A stretch of 64,000 bases of DNA, taken from assembly GCA_903813345.2 (NCBI GenBank), contig CAIIXF020000004.1, positions 27,405,985 through 27,469,984 of the forward strand. Direction: 5' to 3'. The position numbers and the translations under genes are program-made. This stretch comes from Owenia fusiformis (taxonomy: Eukaryota; Annelida; Polychaeta; Sabellida; Oweniidae). The notes beneath the pieces are model-generated. The model worked only from the letters and a program-made list of their open reading frames with translations, was not told the DNA's origin and did not search any database. Shown here piece by piece: positions 1-10,246 of the stretch (position 1 is its first letter; each line of letters starts with the position of its first letter).

Positions 1-3000
1 TTCTGTGGGAATCAGAGCCGCGTTTTTTCCAGAAAATAAATCTAATCTCGTCTCAGGGACGTAAATTACTTCTTGTATTAGAAAAATAATGGTGATATGA
101 CATTCCCTGGTTCATAAACTATCATATCGCCAAATATCAATGCATTTGAAACAGAGTATCTACTATTTTTTCGAAAATAATCAAAAAAAATATTGCGGTT
201 ATTTACAAAAATATATTATTTCAATTCGTATTCATTTCGTTTCTTAGTATTAATCGTTACAATATTATATATAGAGAGGTGGATATGTCTTGGATCAATG
301 TACCGAGTTTGAACATGTCAGGTGGCCAAGAAAGGGTATAATTTAAAGAAATAAACTCACCCCTGCTCTGCCATGTTTATTTTTAGGAAGATCGTTTTTT
401 CCTAAATCAGAGCCACTTGTTTTGACCTTATCACTTCGTCTTCGTCCAGGGTGTTATAGGACATACTAAGGTAAATCAGGCATTCTGATTGGTCGGCTTT
501 TCTGCAGTCTCAAGCCACTTCTTTCACCTGTTGTGTAGGCACTTTATTGTGAAGAACTCACAGACGTAACTTGCCTATGTTTTTTATTTTAATAATAATT
601 CTAAGTACATACCTTCATAACGCCTTCATTAGCGACGATCAGTCGCCGTAAACCTCTACAGCATTGGTCTCAACCCCGGGGTCTCAACTGGCTCATATAA
701 CACGCGTGAAAACACGCCCCTTCGCACTCATTATTGCACTCTTCCCGACATTGGGCATTGATTGTGTTGCCATTGGGCCAGTTGCACTCAGTTTTAAAAA
801 TTCTCGGGTGTTAAGATATCTCTTATCAAACATTTTACAATGACGAATTAACAATTCATAAATAAAAAATGTAAAAAAGGCAAAGAAAATATAACTAGGC
901 CTACACGAAGCTCATACGAAAGCGAAAGTGACAACAACTGAACTAGGACAAAAGTCGTGCCAATAAAAAGGATAATCTGAAACGTTTTACATATACGAGA
1001 ATATACAATTTTACGAAGTAATAAAACGAACAAAAGTCATTTTTGAATCTATTAAACATATGTACAGAGTATTATGTATTTACAAATATAAATAGTGCGA
1101 CGAGAAACATAATATTATTTTGAGCAACATTAAATGTGACGTGTCGGTAACCATGTACACAGTGATCAGGACTCAACTGGTGTTTATATCACATCATATT
1201 TTTCATATTACGCTGTAAATGTAGATTAAACAAACTCTGTGCTTTAGATTAGTTAGTTTTACTATATTTTGAAAGAATTATAATAATATGACAAGGAAAA
1301 TTCAATCATTCATCGCCATTTAGCTTCACGATGCTGCACGTAAAATTTGAGCGCCATTGTTTTCTCATGTCATAGAAACCATGACGTTACTAGCGCTCAA
1401 ATATTTCAAACGCAATACGCTATATCTCCCAACTATAAATGCCCGAAGATGCAAATATTTCTTCGTACGTGAATATTTAAATACATTGGTATTATTATTC
1501 CATCATAATTATTCGTATGGATGGGTGTCTTTGAGTTTGAAAAATTACATAGAATAATTAAGCAATAGTATTGTGCTGGGTATGCTGACGGACCGGGTCC
1601 CACCTTAAAAGATTATGGTACTAATATTCTTTGGTTTTTGGGCGCCATGCCTCGTCTTTACCTTCACCCTTGAAATTAGCTCCGCTCACTAAGCATAGGG
1701 TGGGTATGTCAGGAACGGGACAGCATCTTTTCCAATCAATCAAGGTTGGGCCATGCAGCCGAAGGTAAGCCATACAACCGAAGGTAAGCCATACAACCGA
1801 ATTTTGCCGATTCAATCTGACGGAGAATGCCGAGCCCCTATTTTTGACCAATTAGAGACGTCCTCTTCACATTCGTGGTACCCTCGGCCAACTTCGTTTG
1901 CAAAGAAAGGCTTCGGCAATCTTCGGCAATCTCCGGATTTTCTTGAGGTATCTTCGGTTGCTTGCCAAAAGTCGACACCCTGTCAGGATCCTAAGGCAGG
2001 ACAATTAAATTGAGAGGAGACGGTCATGCAAAATTTGTAAGCTTGCCTTTTATTGAAAGGAACAAAATCGGTAAAAACGTTGCTTACGATTGACATTCAA
2101 AATCGAATTATTAATATTTTAAGGCCACAAATATGGTCGGTCTTTTACATGATATGGTCGGTCTTTTACACATTTTCTTCAAACCCTGTTTTAAGGCTTC
2201 CAGTGGAAAACACCGTCCGGTCTGCGGTCGGTAGGGTCGGTATTTTTCGTAAACTCATGTAATCTATGGCATCCCATGGGGCCATCACGTCATGGGTGTA
2301 GATTTCGCCCAATGTAGACAATGCTACTTAACTAATTCTATCATGCAATGTCCAAACCGACAAAGTGTTGGGTGTTTATCAACACATGCTTTGTTCGTAG
2401 GAATATGCTAGTCCGTGGAGTTGCTTGTTTTCTAGTTAAGCTATAATAATGGCCATCAAAAAGCATAACATTGTAAAAAGCATAACTATTGTACTTGTCA
2501 ATATATATTATATATATTTATTGGTGTCTCCTTAACATATTTATGAGATGAACTTTTAAACCTCGGCCTGTAACACAAAATAATATATTTTAAAATTTAA
2601 AAACGGAACTATTAGGGGTGATGTTCCTCGAGCTACAATTATGGAATAAAAAGAAGTGACATTACACAAATACCGTCCTCTAACGCTCATTGTATTATGC
2701 ATCAAATAAAACTTTCTGTTCAAAATTCTGTGCGATATTGAATATGTCATATCTCAAATTACAAGATTTGATGTGTTCTTGTCTTCTTGTTTTCTATTTT
2801 TAATTGCATGTTATAGTTATATTCATCCTGTAGCAGTCACCAGCATGTATTAGATACTGTTAAGACAAACATAGCGCATTGACAAATCTTCGACTTCTAC
2901 ACAGGCAAATTACATCGGGCCCCGTACGAGCTCGTACGAGCCTCGAGAATAACGGGTCATTACGGGCAAAAAGGAGCACCATCCTCGCACGAAGCTCGTT

Positions 3001-4484
3001 TTAGAGGCCCGTGCGAGCTCGTACGATGCTCCTAATTGTTGTTTTCGAGGCCCATACGAGCATGTATGAGGCTCGTAATTTCGAGGACCGTAGGAGCTCG
3101 TACGAGACCCGTTATCGAACTCCGAAAAAAATTAATTGCTGTCATGGTTCATGATTCTGTGTCAGATCGGTGTTTTTTATTCAAACATTCGAAAACAATA
3201 AAATTTATTTACTAGCTTTTTTCTGTTTATCATGTTGATACAGACATTCGAATATTTTGAAATTATTGAAGACATACAATTCATAATAAGATATAATTTA
3301 AATGTCATTTCTCAAGTATGGTTTGTATTATTTCATCGATCAAAAAGTGTTAATTAAAATAAATGTTCCAAAACGGCCACGACTTTATGGCCAGTTTACA
3401 AAACAACCTCAAAATGCATGTCTCGTCTCTAGAGGGAAACTTGAAGATCTCATGTACAATTCTTTGAAAACACGCTCACAGATATCTTGTATAATGGCTC
3501 TTGTTTTACTTCTAATCTCTTATTTCAACTCTCTGATGCCTCAAGGGTTGTTAGAACAGACGTCGTTAATTTTGAAATAGACCCAAAGATAAAATCCCGG
3601 GGGTTCAAATTGGGTAATTTTGGCATGTTTCGGCATTTGGAACTCGTTTTGTAAAATGGATATCAAACTGTGACCATTGGAAATAAAGCAGTGAAACTTA
3701 CAAGAATCCCAAAACATTGAACAAGGTTTAAATGTGCCTTAAAACCATGCAAGGTATATGCCCGGGGTATATGAGCTAGTAACATTGTTTGTGTTACCTT
3801 TTTTGGCTCAATCAGTAGTTAGTTAGAAATTCGAAATATTTAAGACTTTCTCGGGAACACTATTGATTGATTATTGCCCCCCAAAACACACCTGGTGAAA
3901 GCCCTCGGGTAGACGAATCTAATGTAGATATAGAAAATTGACAAAAGCATGCTATACCCTTTGCATTCGTTTGACTTCACTTCTTAAAAGAGAGCTTCGT
4001 CTTCACTCTTTCAAACTAAAATAAACCGGTGAACTCACCGTGCCAATCAGTGTTCGTCGGCCAAATTTGACCGACGTTCTTTATATGGTCATTCCTTCTG
4101 ACGTCATCGTTGAGCCCGGAATTGACCAATGACATGCGCATATTCAATTAGAACGCATTTGGCGTATGTTTCTTCAAGCTCGCTTGATTGGTGGAAGAAA
4201 GGTCAGCACGTAGGTCAGAAGTGATTTACTACCCAAACTGTCACCGGTACCCGTCCTGGGGGCGGGGCTACTTAACTGTAATATGGTCTCTACTAGGCAG
4301 AGTGTAGTTTAACTAGACTCTGCACGCAGGGTAAGCATGCTACGGGCCTGTGAAACAAATGCTTCATTCGCTTTAGAGACTGCAACTTTAGTTACTGTAC
4401 TAATACCTGACTAAATGAAAACCTAACGTAAAAAGAGACGCTGCTGAAAATTGGTTATGACAGTCAAAGCTCTTGAAAACCATA
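1..4484. other. Intergenic, no recognisable gene
   Basis: No open reading frame here looks like a known protein; the longest are under 100 codons and have no domain signature. Visible structure is small: a 24-bp direct repeat near 1753-1800, a doubled motif around ATGGTCGGTCTTTTACA at 2134-2172, and a GC-rich cluster of palindromes at 2915-3112 (listed separately). A 22-bp near-palindrome, CGTCGGCCAAATTTGACCGA followed by CG, lies near 4055. I see no promoter or polyadenylation signal that can be tied to the receptor gene at 4485. Confidence 0.5.
2915..3112. repeat. Cluster of imperfect palindromes built on GAGCTCGTACGAG
   Basis: The motif GAGCTCGTACGAG and variants (GTGCGAGCTCGTACGATG, CATACGAGCATGTATGAGG, GGAGCTCGTACGAGAC) recurs about every 40-60 bases. 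Each copy is nearly self-complementary. Much higher GC than the surrounding AT-rich DNA. No coding frame runs through it. Confidence 0.7.
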
Positions 4485-6878
4485 TCAGTTGTCTTCGGTT
4501 TTCAATAATGGTGTTTCATCGTCATTTATACTTGGCTGTTGCCCATGAGCAAGAAAATGTTGAGCCAAGTTTTCATCTTCTATAGTCTGAGGAAATAATG
4601 GACTTTCATCTTGTTCATTGTGTTCCCCTCGTGGTAAAGGTTCACCAAGTAAATCACGGAGCTTCCTCCAAAACACATCTCTTCTGTCAGCATCATCGCT
4701 CCATTCCAAGTAAATTCTGGTGTCCAAAAGGGAACGCAGCGTATCGGTGATTAATTCTTCAGGCAGGGAAGTGAGCGGCTCCTTCAATATAAGCAAAATA
4801 CAATCTCGTCCCTTGCTGGCCAGCTCACCCGTTACAAGGTTTAGTTCATACGTGCACCATTTGCTACGGAGGAAATTCTGAGTTATGACAAGGATAACTT
4901 TATTGCTTTTAGCTATGGCCCGCGAGATTGCTGCTACGATTTCCGTTCCTGGTTTAAAATTTATGTCGTCAATACATATTTTGTAGTGAAATTTTGCCAC
5001 TAAGTTGACATAAAGTGTTTTCTTTCCCCAGGAAGTATCCAATGAACTGTAGCTAATAAATGCATCAAAATCAAAGTCCGCGTTTTCCTTCCCGTGGTGC
5101 CTACATGCAGCTCTTAACTGCAGGAAAATGTATTGTAATTTGTACCTTCGTCTGTAGCATACAATCGTTATGATGATTACAATAATCAGAAAACCACTGG
5201 GAATAGTACCTGCAAATATTAATCTCTGTACACATGTTATCCGTAGCATTGGGACGTTAATTGTACGCATTTGAATCACAGAATCATTGTAGTAGGTGCA
5301 TCGCAGCGTGTCCCATTGGTGTATGTCTTTGCTGTTGACTTGCATCCATTCTATAAAGTCAAAGGAATGGCAACTACATATAAGAGGATTATCAGTGACG
5401 TCCAGTTTAACACTAATATTATGATGTTGCTTGAGAAAAGTCAGGTCGTCTCGAATGCATTTCGGCACCATTTGGAACTTGTTATGTGAAATGTTAAAAG
5501 TTTCCAGAACTACAAGATTCTTGATGTCCATAATTATGTCGTTGAGATTGTTACCGCTTAGATTGAGGGTCCTAAGTCCAAAAGTGTCTTTAAAAGCAGA
5601 AGGAGGGATGGAGTTCATTCTATTATGCGACACATCCAAATATTGAAGTTTTGTGCAGTTTTCCAATATTTGAGTACCATTTTCTACATTAGACAAGTTT
5701 AAATAATTGTATGAAAGATCCAGAATTTGGATTGATTCAAATGCACCATTTCGACAAGAAAATGCAGATGGACTGATCTCACATCCGTTGTTTTGAAAGT
5801 GTATTTCCCTCAATTTAACAAAACCAAGCACCTCACCTCCTATGTTATGTACAAGTTTCATACCAGACATATCGACTTTTGTGAGCTGGTTATCACTTCG
5901 TACCCTAAAACCGTATGAGAACGAGTATGAGCCCAACGTCATGATTGATCCTGAGAAGTCGATCAACTGAATGCTTTTTGGAAACTGGTAAAAGGTCATC
6001 GCTTGCTCTTTTGTTAAGATCTCATCAACCACAGACCCATGCCTCATCACGTTATCCTTTATGATCACATCTGTTAGGTTTGTTAGCTTATATAGGTAAA
6101 TTATCATCTTGAAGTAGCTAAATGTCATTTCTAAGGTGTTCGTCGAAAGGTCGACAACCTCAAGATGGGGTAGATATTCCAAACAGTCAATATCAATATC
6201 AACCATCTCCATGTCATTGAAAATAAGATTCTTAACCGGGGAATTTTTCAAATATTTAAAGTATGATTTTTCCACTACTACGGGGTTTTTCGAGATGTGT
6301 TTGAATATAATTGTTTCAATTGTTGATTTTTCTAATCCGCTGAATGTATTCATCCAGTTCTTTGCTACTATACGGCCAGTTCCCCTTTTCATAGCATCGC
6401 CCCAACTGGTCACCTCGATGTGTCTGATGTTAGGTAACGAACTGAACATGTGCTTGTCCAATTCAGTTGCAGAATAAAAGTTATCTCCGATGTTCAAAAC
6501 GTGCAGATGTTTCAAGCCAGCGAATGTTGCATTATGTAAAACACTAATGTTATTTCCAGATATGTTCAATGTCTCCAATGTCTGATAGTGCTTCCCAAGG
6601 TCTCCATCGTTCAATTTAGACAGTCTGCAACCGACAAGACTTAGCCGAGTTGTGTTAGTTGGGCAATCCAATGGTAGCGAAGCTAGGTTCTTAACACCGT
6701 CACATAGAACATCAGTGTCTACGCATCTGCATTTTTCGCAACATGAAATATTTTTCAGACTTGATCTAATTGCCTCTTCGGTTGCATAAATACGATTGCA
6801 GTTTAACTTCGTAATAAATACCAGCATTAGTAGATGCAGGGGAAATATCCCAGAACGTCCCGTTTGCATGATTAACAA
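4485..6878 (-). CDS. Toll-like receptor, single exon, 797 residues
   Basis: Transmembrane pattern-recognition receptor that would signal through a cytoplasmic TIR domain. An N-terminal hydrophobic stretch (about residues 13-30) fits a signal peptide. A Cys-rich LRR N-cap (about 46-75) is followed by many degenerate leucine-rich repeats; the clearest read LQYLDVSHNRM and LRTLNLSGNNL. One LRR C-terminal cap contains DNPLICSC. The membrane helix spans about 553-575 and is followed by RRR. The TIR domain spans about 602-745: box 1 is FDFDAFISYSS, box 2 is NFKPG (the conserved Pro is near 643), and box 3 is FW in DVFWRKL. An acidic tail of about 50 residues follows. One C-cap makes it the single-cysteine-cluster (vertebrate-like) type. 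Methionines 1 and 4 both precede the signal peptide, so the start is uncertain by three codons. The gene is intronless, which is common for TLRs. Ligand unknown. Confidence 0.95.
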   Translation of the reverse strand: MLIMQTGRSGIFPLHLLMLVFITKLNCNRIYATEEAIRSSLKNISCCEKCRCVDTDVLCDGVKNLASLPLDCPTNTTRLSLVGCRLSKLNDGDLGKHYQTLETLNISGNNISVLHNATFAGLKHLHVLNIGDNFYSATELDKHMFSSLPNIRHIEVTSWGDAMKRGTGRIVAKNWMNTFSGLEKSTIETIIFKHISKNPVVVEKSYFKYLKNSPVKNLIFNDMEMVDIDIDCLEYLPHLEVVDLSTNTLEMTFSYFKMIIYLYKLTNLTDVIIKDNVMRHGSVVDEILTKEQAMTFYQFPKSIQLIDFSGSIMTLGSYSFSYGFRVRSDNQLTKVDMSGMKLVHNIGGEVLGFVKLREIHFQNNGCEISPSAFSCRNGAFESIQILDLSYNYLNLSNVENGTQILENCTKLQYLDVSHNRMNSIPPSAFKDTFGLRTLNLSGNNLNDIIMDIKNLVVLETFNISHNKFQMVPKCIRDDLTFLKQHHNISVKLDVTDNPLICSCHSFDFIEWMQVNSKDIHQWDTLRCTYYNDSVIQMRTINVPMLRITCVQRLIFAGTIPSGFLIIVIIITIVCYRRRYKLQYIFLQLRAACRHHGKENADFDFDAFISYSSLDTSWGKKTLYVNLVAKFHYKICIDDINFKPGTEIVAAISRAIAKSNKVILVITQNFLRSKWCTYELNLVTGELASKGRDCILLILKEPLTSLPEELITDTLRSLLDTRIYLEWSDDADRRDVFWRKLRDLLGEPLPRGEHNEQDESPLFPQTIEDENLAQHFLAHGQQPSINDDETPLLKTEDN

Positions 6879-7674
6879 TTATATTTCGTTTTTACTGATT
6901 TGCCGAGACTGTTTTCTTCTGAATTAAAAAATACAATAAAAATCCACTTGAATTTTGTAACATTAAACTTGACAAAAGTTATCAAATTAAAGTTAAAAGT
7001 ATGAACTATGTCATTTTTATCTCAAATTATAGATAAAGCTCTTAATCTACTGCTTACCTTTTAATTTAGCCTAATGCATACATGTAGATGCATGCAAGAA
7101 AGAGCATTCAGTCTTAAATAATTTGATAATAATATCCCAGTTTATGACCTAACGTATATACACTGATCTATACCCCCCTCCCCTTAAAATGAGACGACTG
7201 GTGAATAACTATCGCTATTGACCAGTCATGGGAATTTTCAAAAATATATTTTGCTCGGTGTACCACAGAGGGAGATTTAACCGATGTTGAAACATGTATA
7301 AATGTTATCACCAATATTTAAAAAACGAATTAGAACAGTGAGGATGCTGAGCCTCTCGTGCCTTGTGGAAAGATTTACAGAATAAATATGCGTATTGTAT
7401 TAAAGAGACAAAATATTCTTAAACTTTTTCTGGACATAGAAATCTTAAACAACATTTTATTTTTCATTATGTTTAACTTTTAATTTTGATTCGATGAAGT
7501 ATTACGTTCAAGCATCTCATCTTATCAGTTGCAAACTTCCTCAACATTTGTACGACGCCAAAGATAAGCCACCAACTTAATGTATTGATAAACGTGAACA
7601 TTTTAGTCATTAACTGTGTCGCTTACATAATGATTATCCCAATGAACTAAGTTCAGTAGGGATATAGTGAAGCC

Positions 7675-7713
7675 GTCAGTCGGTCAGTCGGTCGGTCGGT
7701 CAGTCAGTCAGTC
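7675..7713. repeat. GTCA/GTCG microsatellite
   Basis: Perfect to near-perfect tetranucleotide run of GTCA and GTCG units, immediately upstream of a degenerate AT-rich repeat. Confidence 0.9.
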
Positions 7714-8547
7714 CAGAAGATAACTCGAATACTAGTTGACAGATTTTCTTCATATTTGTTGGAAGGATATATTTTGGTGAATAGTTTTTCGCAAAAAAAG
7801 ATTTTTAAGATGGCCGCCGGTTTAAAAATGGCGGAAATCTTTTGCAAAAGTCTTATGTTTTTCATTTTAAACAACAATAATAAATATTATTATTTGAAAT
7901 TTTGGTAGTATATTTACGAGATTTATCTATTTCACCCTGTTTTTTAACCTGCCCCCCAGGTGCCGTGAATGGGGGGTTTGAAAAACAGGATTGCAAATAT
8001 TGTATCGTTTTTCTGATTCGGGCCTCGTTAAATTCAAAATGGCTGCCTAATGTTGGATTTTGCAATTATTTTTTGATCTCTTAAAGTATGGCTATATTAT
8101 ACTAAAATTGAAGAAATTTCAGAGTAGATCACAATTATGGTATTTTTCTGATTTGTACCTCAGAAAATTCAAAGTGTTATAGAGCAGGAATTCGCCATTA
8201 CTTAGAGTTATCTTGAAAGTATGGTAAAATGGGTAATATTGGGATACAATGATCTCAATATATTTATTGAAGGGAAGAGTAGATTGTAAATATTACATTG
8301 TGACTGTACAGATTCATGATTTATATAGTGTTCGTTGGGATTTGCTACTCCGTGGAGGTGCCGTTTTCTAGTTATTGTAGGCCCTGTTTCTTTTTCAATA
8401 ACCGCATTTCTTTTTAATGGTTTGGGAAGAAAGATCCAATGCTAGAAATGAGCGACTTTCCAACAAAAAATGTTTTACAATGTACAATCAATCGTAGTGT
8501 ATTACAAGTGAAAACTTCATTAAAAATGCTTTAAACAATGTTTTAGG

Positions 8548-8640
8548 CGCCAGCACGTTCAGGCTAGGTGATTTGGCGCCGTAACCACGAGGTTGCGAGT
8601 TCGAGACGCGGTGTGCTCCGTGCGTTTATTCTTTTATGTG
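8548..8640 (+). mobile_element. SINE with tRNA-like head, copy 1
   Basis: About 90 bases are shared with 49351-49440, including GGTTGCGAGTTCGAGAC, which resembles a tRNA B box (GTTCGA core). Upstream lies GGCTAGGTGATTTGG, a weak A-box-like segment. Both copies continue into TTTATTC then TTTAT, so homology extends past the tRNA-like part. The cloverleaf is too degenerate for a functional tRNA. A tRNA-derived SINE is the best reading. Confidence 0.5.
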
Positions 8641-8807
8641 TCTCTGTCTGAACATACGTGGTGATTATGAAGTAAGTTGAAAAGTGCTCTTACTTATATT
8701 ACACTAGACATCAACGAAACTGGCATTTTGTAGTATGCATACACAAATTAAATGTCAACATGTTACATTAAATATTTTGCATTCTGTGGTGCTTTCTTGT
8801 CATCTTA

Positions 8808-8940
8808 ACCCCAAGTCAACTCAACCCAGTAAAACTCAACCCCAAATCAACTCAGTCCGAAGTCAAGTCAACCCCTGTAAAACTCAACCCAAGTAAAACT
8901 CAACCCTGCAAAACTCAACCCCAGTAAAACTCAACCCCTA
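8808..8940. repeat. AAAACTCAACCCC minisatellite
   Basis: Imperfect tandem copies of a 17- to 20-base unit centred on GTAAAACTCAACCCC, with variants AAGTCAACTCAACCC. No coding frame. Confidence 0.8.
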
Positions 8941-9289
8941 TATTTTTATTTATTGATAAACTTATATTCCAAATGATATGAAAGTTTATTTCATAAAAAG
9001 TTTTTACAATTCTTAGACTTGCCCTGTATAGTTAATAATGAGTTTATCTCCAAAATGTGCAGGGTGCATGGTGCATGATGCAGGGTACTAATAGGATTAA
9101 AATATGGGTCATTTTATTAATCTTGCTAATACATTTGTTTTTTTTGTATTCCCTCTGAGGTTGACACGAGTGTACATTTGAAATACTGGAACATGAGAAT
9201 TGCTTTCAGACCATTAATTAGTAAATGTTAATGATTTCAATTATAAATAAAAAGTTTTATTCCATAATACTACTGTTTTCCCAGGTAAA

Positions 9290-9425
9290 TATGAAGGAAT
9301 AAAAATCGTATTGAATCGTATTACATAAAAAATCGTATTGTCCCCGGGAAAAAAATCGTATTAGAGCGTATTACATGAAAAAAATCGTATTGTCCCGGGG
9401 AAAAAATCGTATTGTAGCGTATTAA
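9290..9425. repeat. Tandem repeat rich in AAATCGTATT
   Basis: AAATCGTATT recurs about six times in a loosely 54-base unit. Two units carry CCCGGG-like centres (GTCCCCGGGAA and GTCCCGGGGAA). Confidence 0.75.
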
Positions 9426-9745
9426 CCTATTTTGGGTTTCCTGGTTATTTTTAACCTTGACTAATTGATAAAATGAATATGGGTTTTATTCCTAGGAAAA
9501 TATTAAATTGACATTGGGCAATATGATATTGACCGAGGGAGCGCAAACAATGTGCATTTATTAATATAATGTTTGCATTATCAAAATATAACATTTTAGA
9601 GGGATGTATTATGGAATAAATAGGTTATTTCTGGTCGGGATTTAATATGTGTTTTATTCCTCGGAAAATATGATATTGACCTTGGCCAATATCATATTGA
9701 CACTCGGATAAACCCATATTCAATCCCTCCCAGTAAATAACCTAT
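9419..9745. mobile_element. Foldback element
   Basis: The 9619-9745 part is a long inverted repeat: the arm starting AATAGGTTATTT is mirrored by one ending AAATAACCTAT, around a TTGGCCAA centre near 9685. A related half-arm lies at 9425-9530. No coding capacity; MITE or foldback-like. Confidence 0.65.
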
Positions 9746-10246
9746 ATATATTACATTGTTTATTATTTCTAAATTATCTAAAATTTCATTTCAAAAGATG
9801 TCTTAAATCAAATACATGTTTTAGTCACAACTTGATGACTTATCCTTGAGCTTATCTGTTTTTTGAATATTTTTACAACTTTCTATTCAAAGTATCGTGC
9901 AAAATGATAGATTTTCAGAAATGAATGACTTAAATTACTAACCGTAAAATCAAATTAGACATCAAATTAGACAAATGAATATAAGTGTGTGTAAAACAAG
10001 GCCATTTTAGAGCGATTTCATTTTATGACGTATTCTAATTAAAAATGATTGATATAAATTAATGTCCTATGTGTAATTAACAACAACAAATACTCAACAT
10101 TCATACTTGTTATCAGATCACTTTCATTTTCATTTTCTAAATAAATAACTGAACACTAAGAGAAACTAAGAATGCAAAATTACAGAATTTTTTACAACGT
10201 ATATTTGTATATGGTAAATAGATATTGCAATTACATTAAAGTTCAT

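Larger units (their letters stand above)
6879..10246. other. Intergenic repeats between receptor and carboxypeptidase
   Basis: No gene recognised. The stretch holds a GTCA/GTCG microsatellite (7675-7713), which seems to open a 700-bp interspersed repeat. That repeat ends near 8382 in a motif (GTCCGTGGAG-like, then TTTTCTAGTTA) also seen near 2405-2440. It also holds a tRNA-like SINE head (8548-8640), an AAAACTCAACCCC minisatellite (8808-8940), an ATCGTATT-rich repeat (9290-9425) and a foldback (9419-9745). Confidence 0.6.

Noticed and set aside
1621-2262. Several 60-90 codon frames on both strands
   Set aside because: No domain, no splice context and short direct repeats inside. Not supportable as genes.
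7862-8084. Overlapping frames on both strands near a GGCCGCC-containing repeat
   Set aside because: They fall in an interspersed repeat and show no protein signature.
8548-8640. Functional tRNA gene
   Set aside because: B-box-like text is present, but the acceptor and anticodon stems do not pair well and a second diverged copy shares downstream non-tRNA text, so a SINE is more likely.
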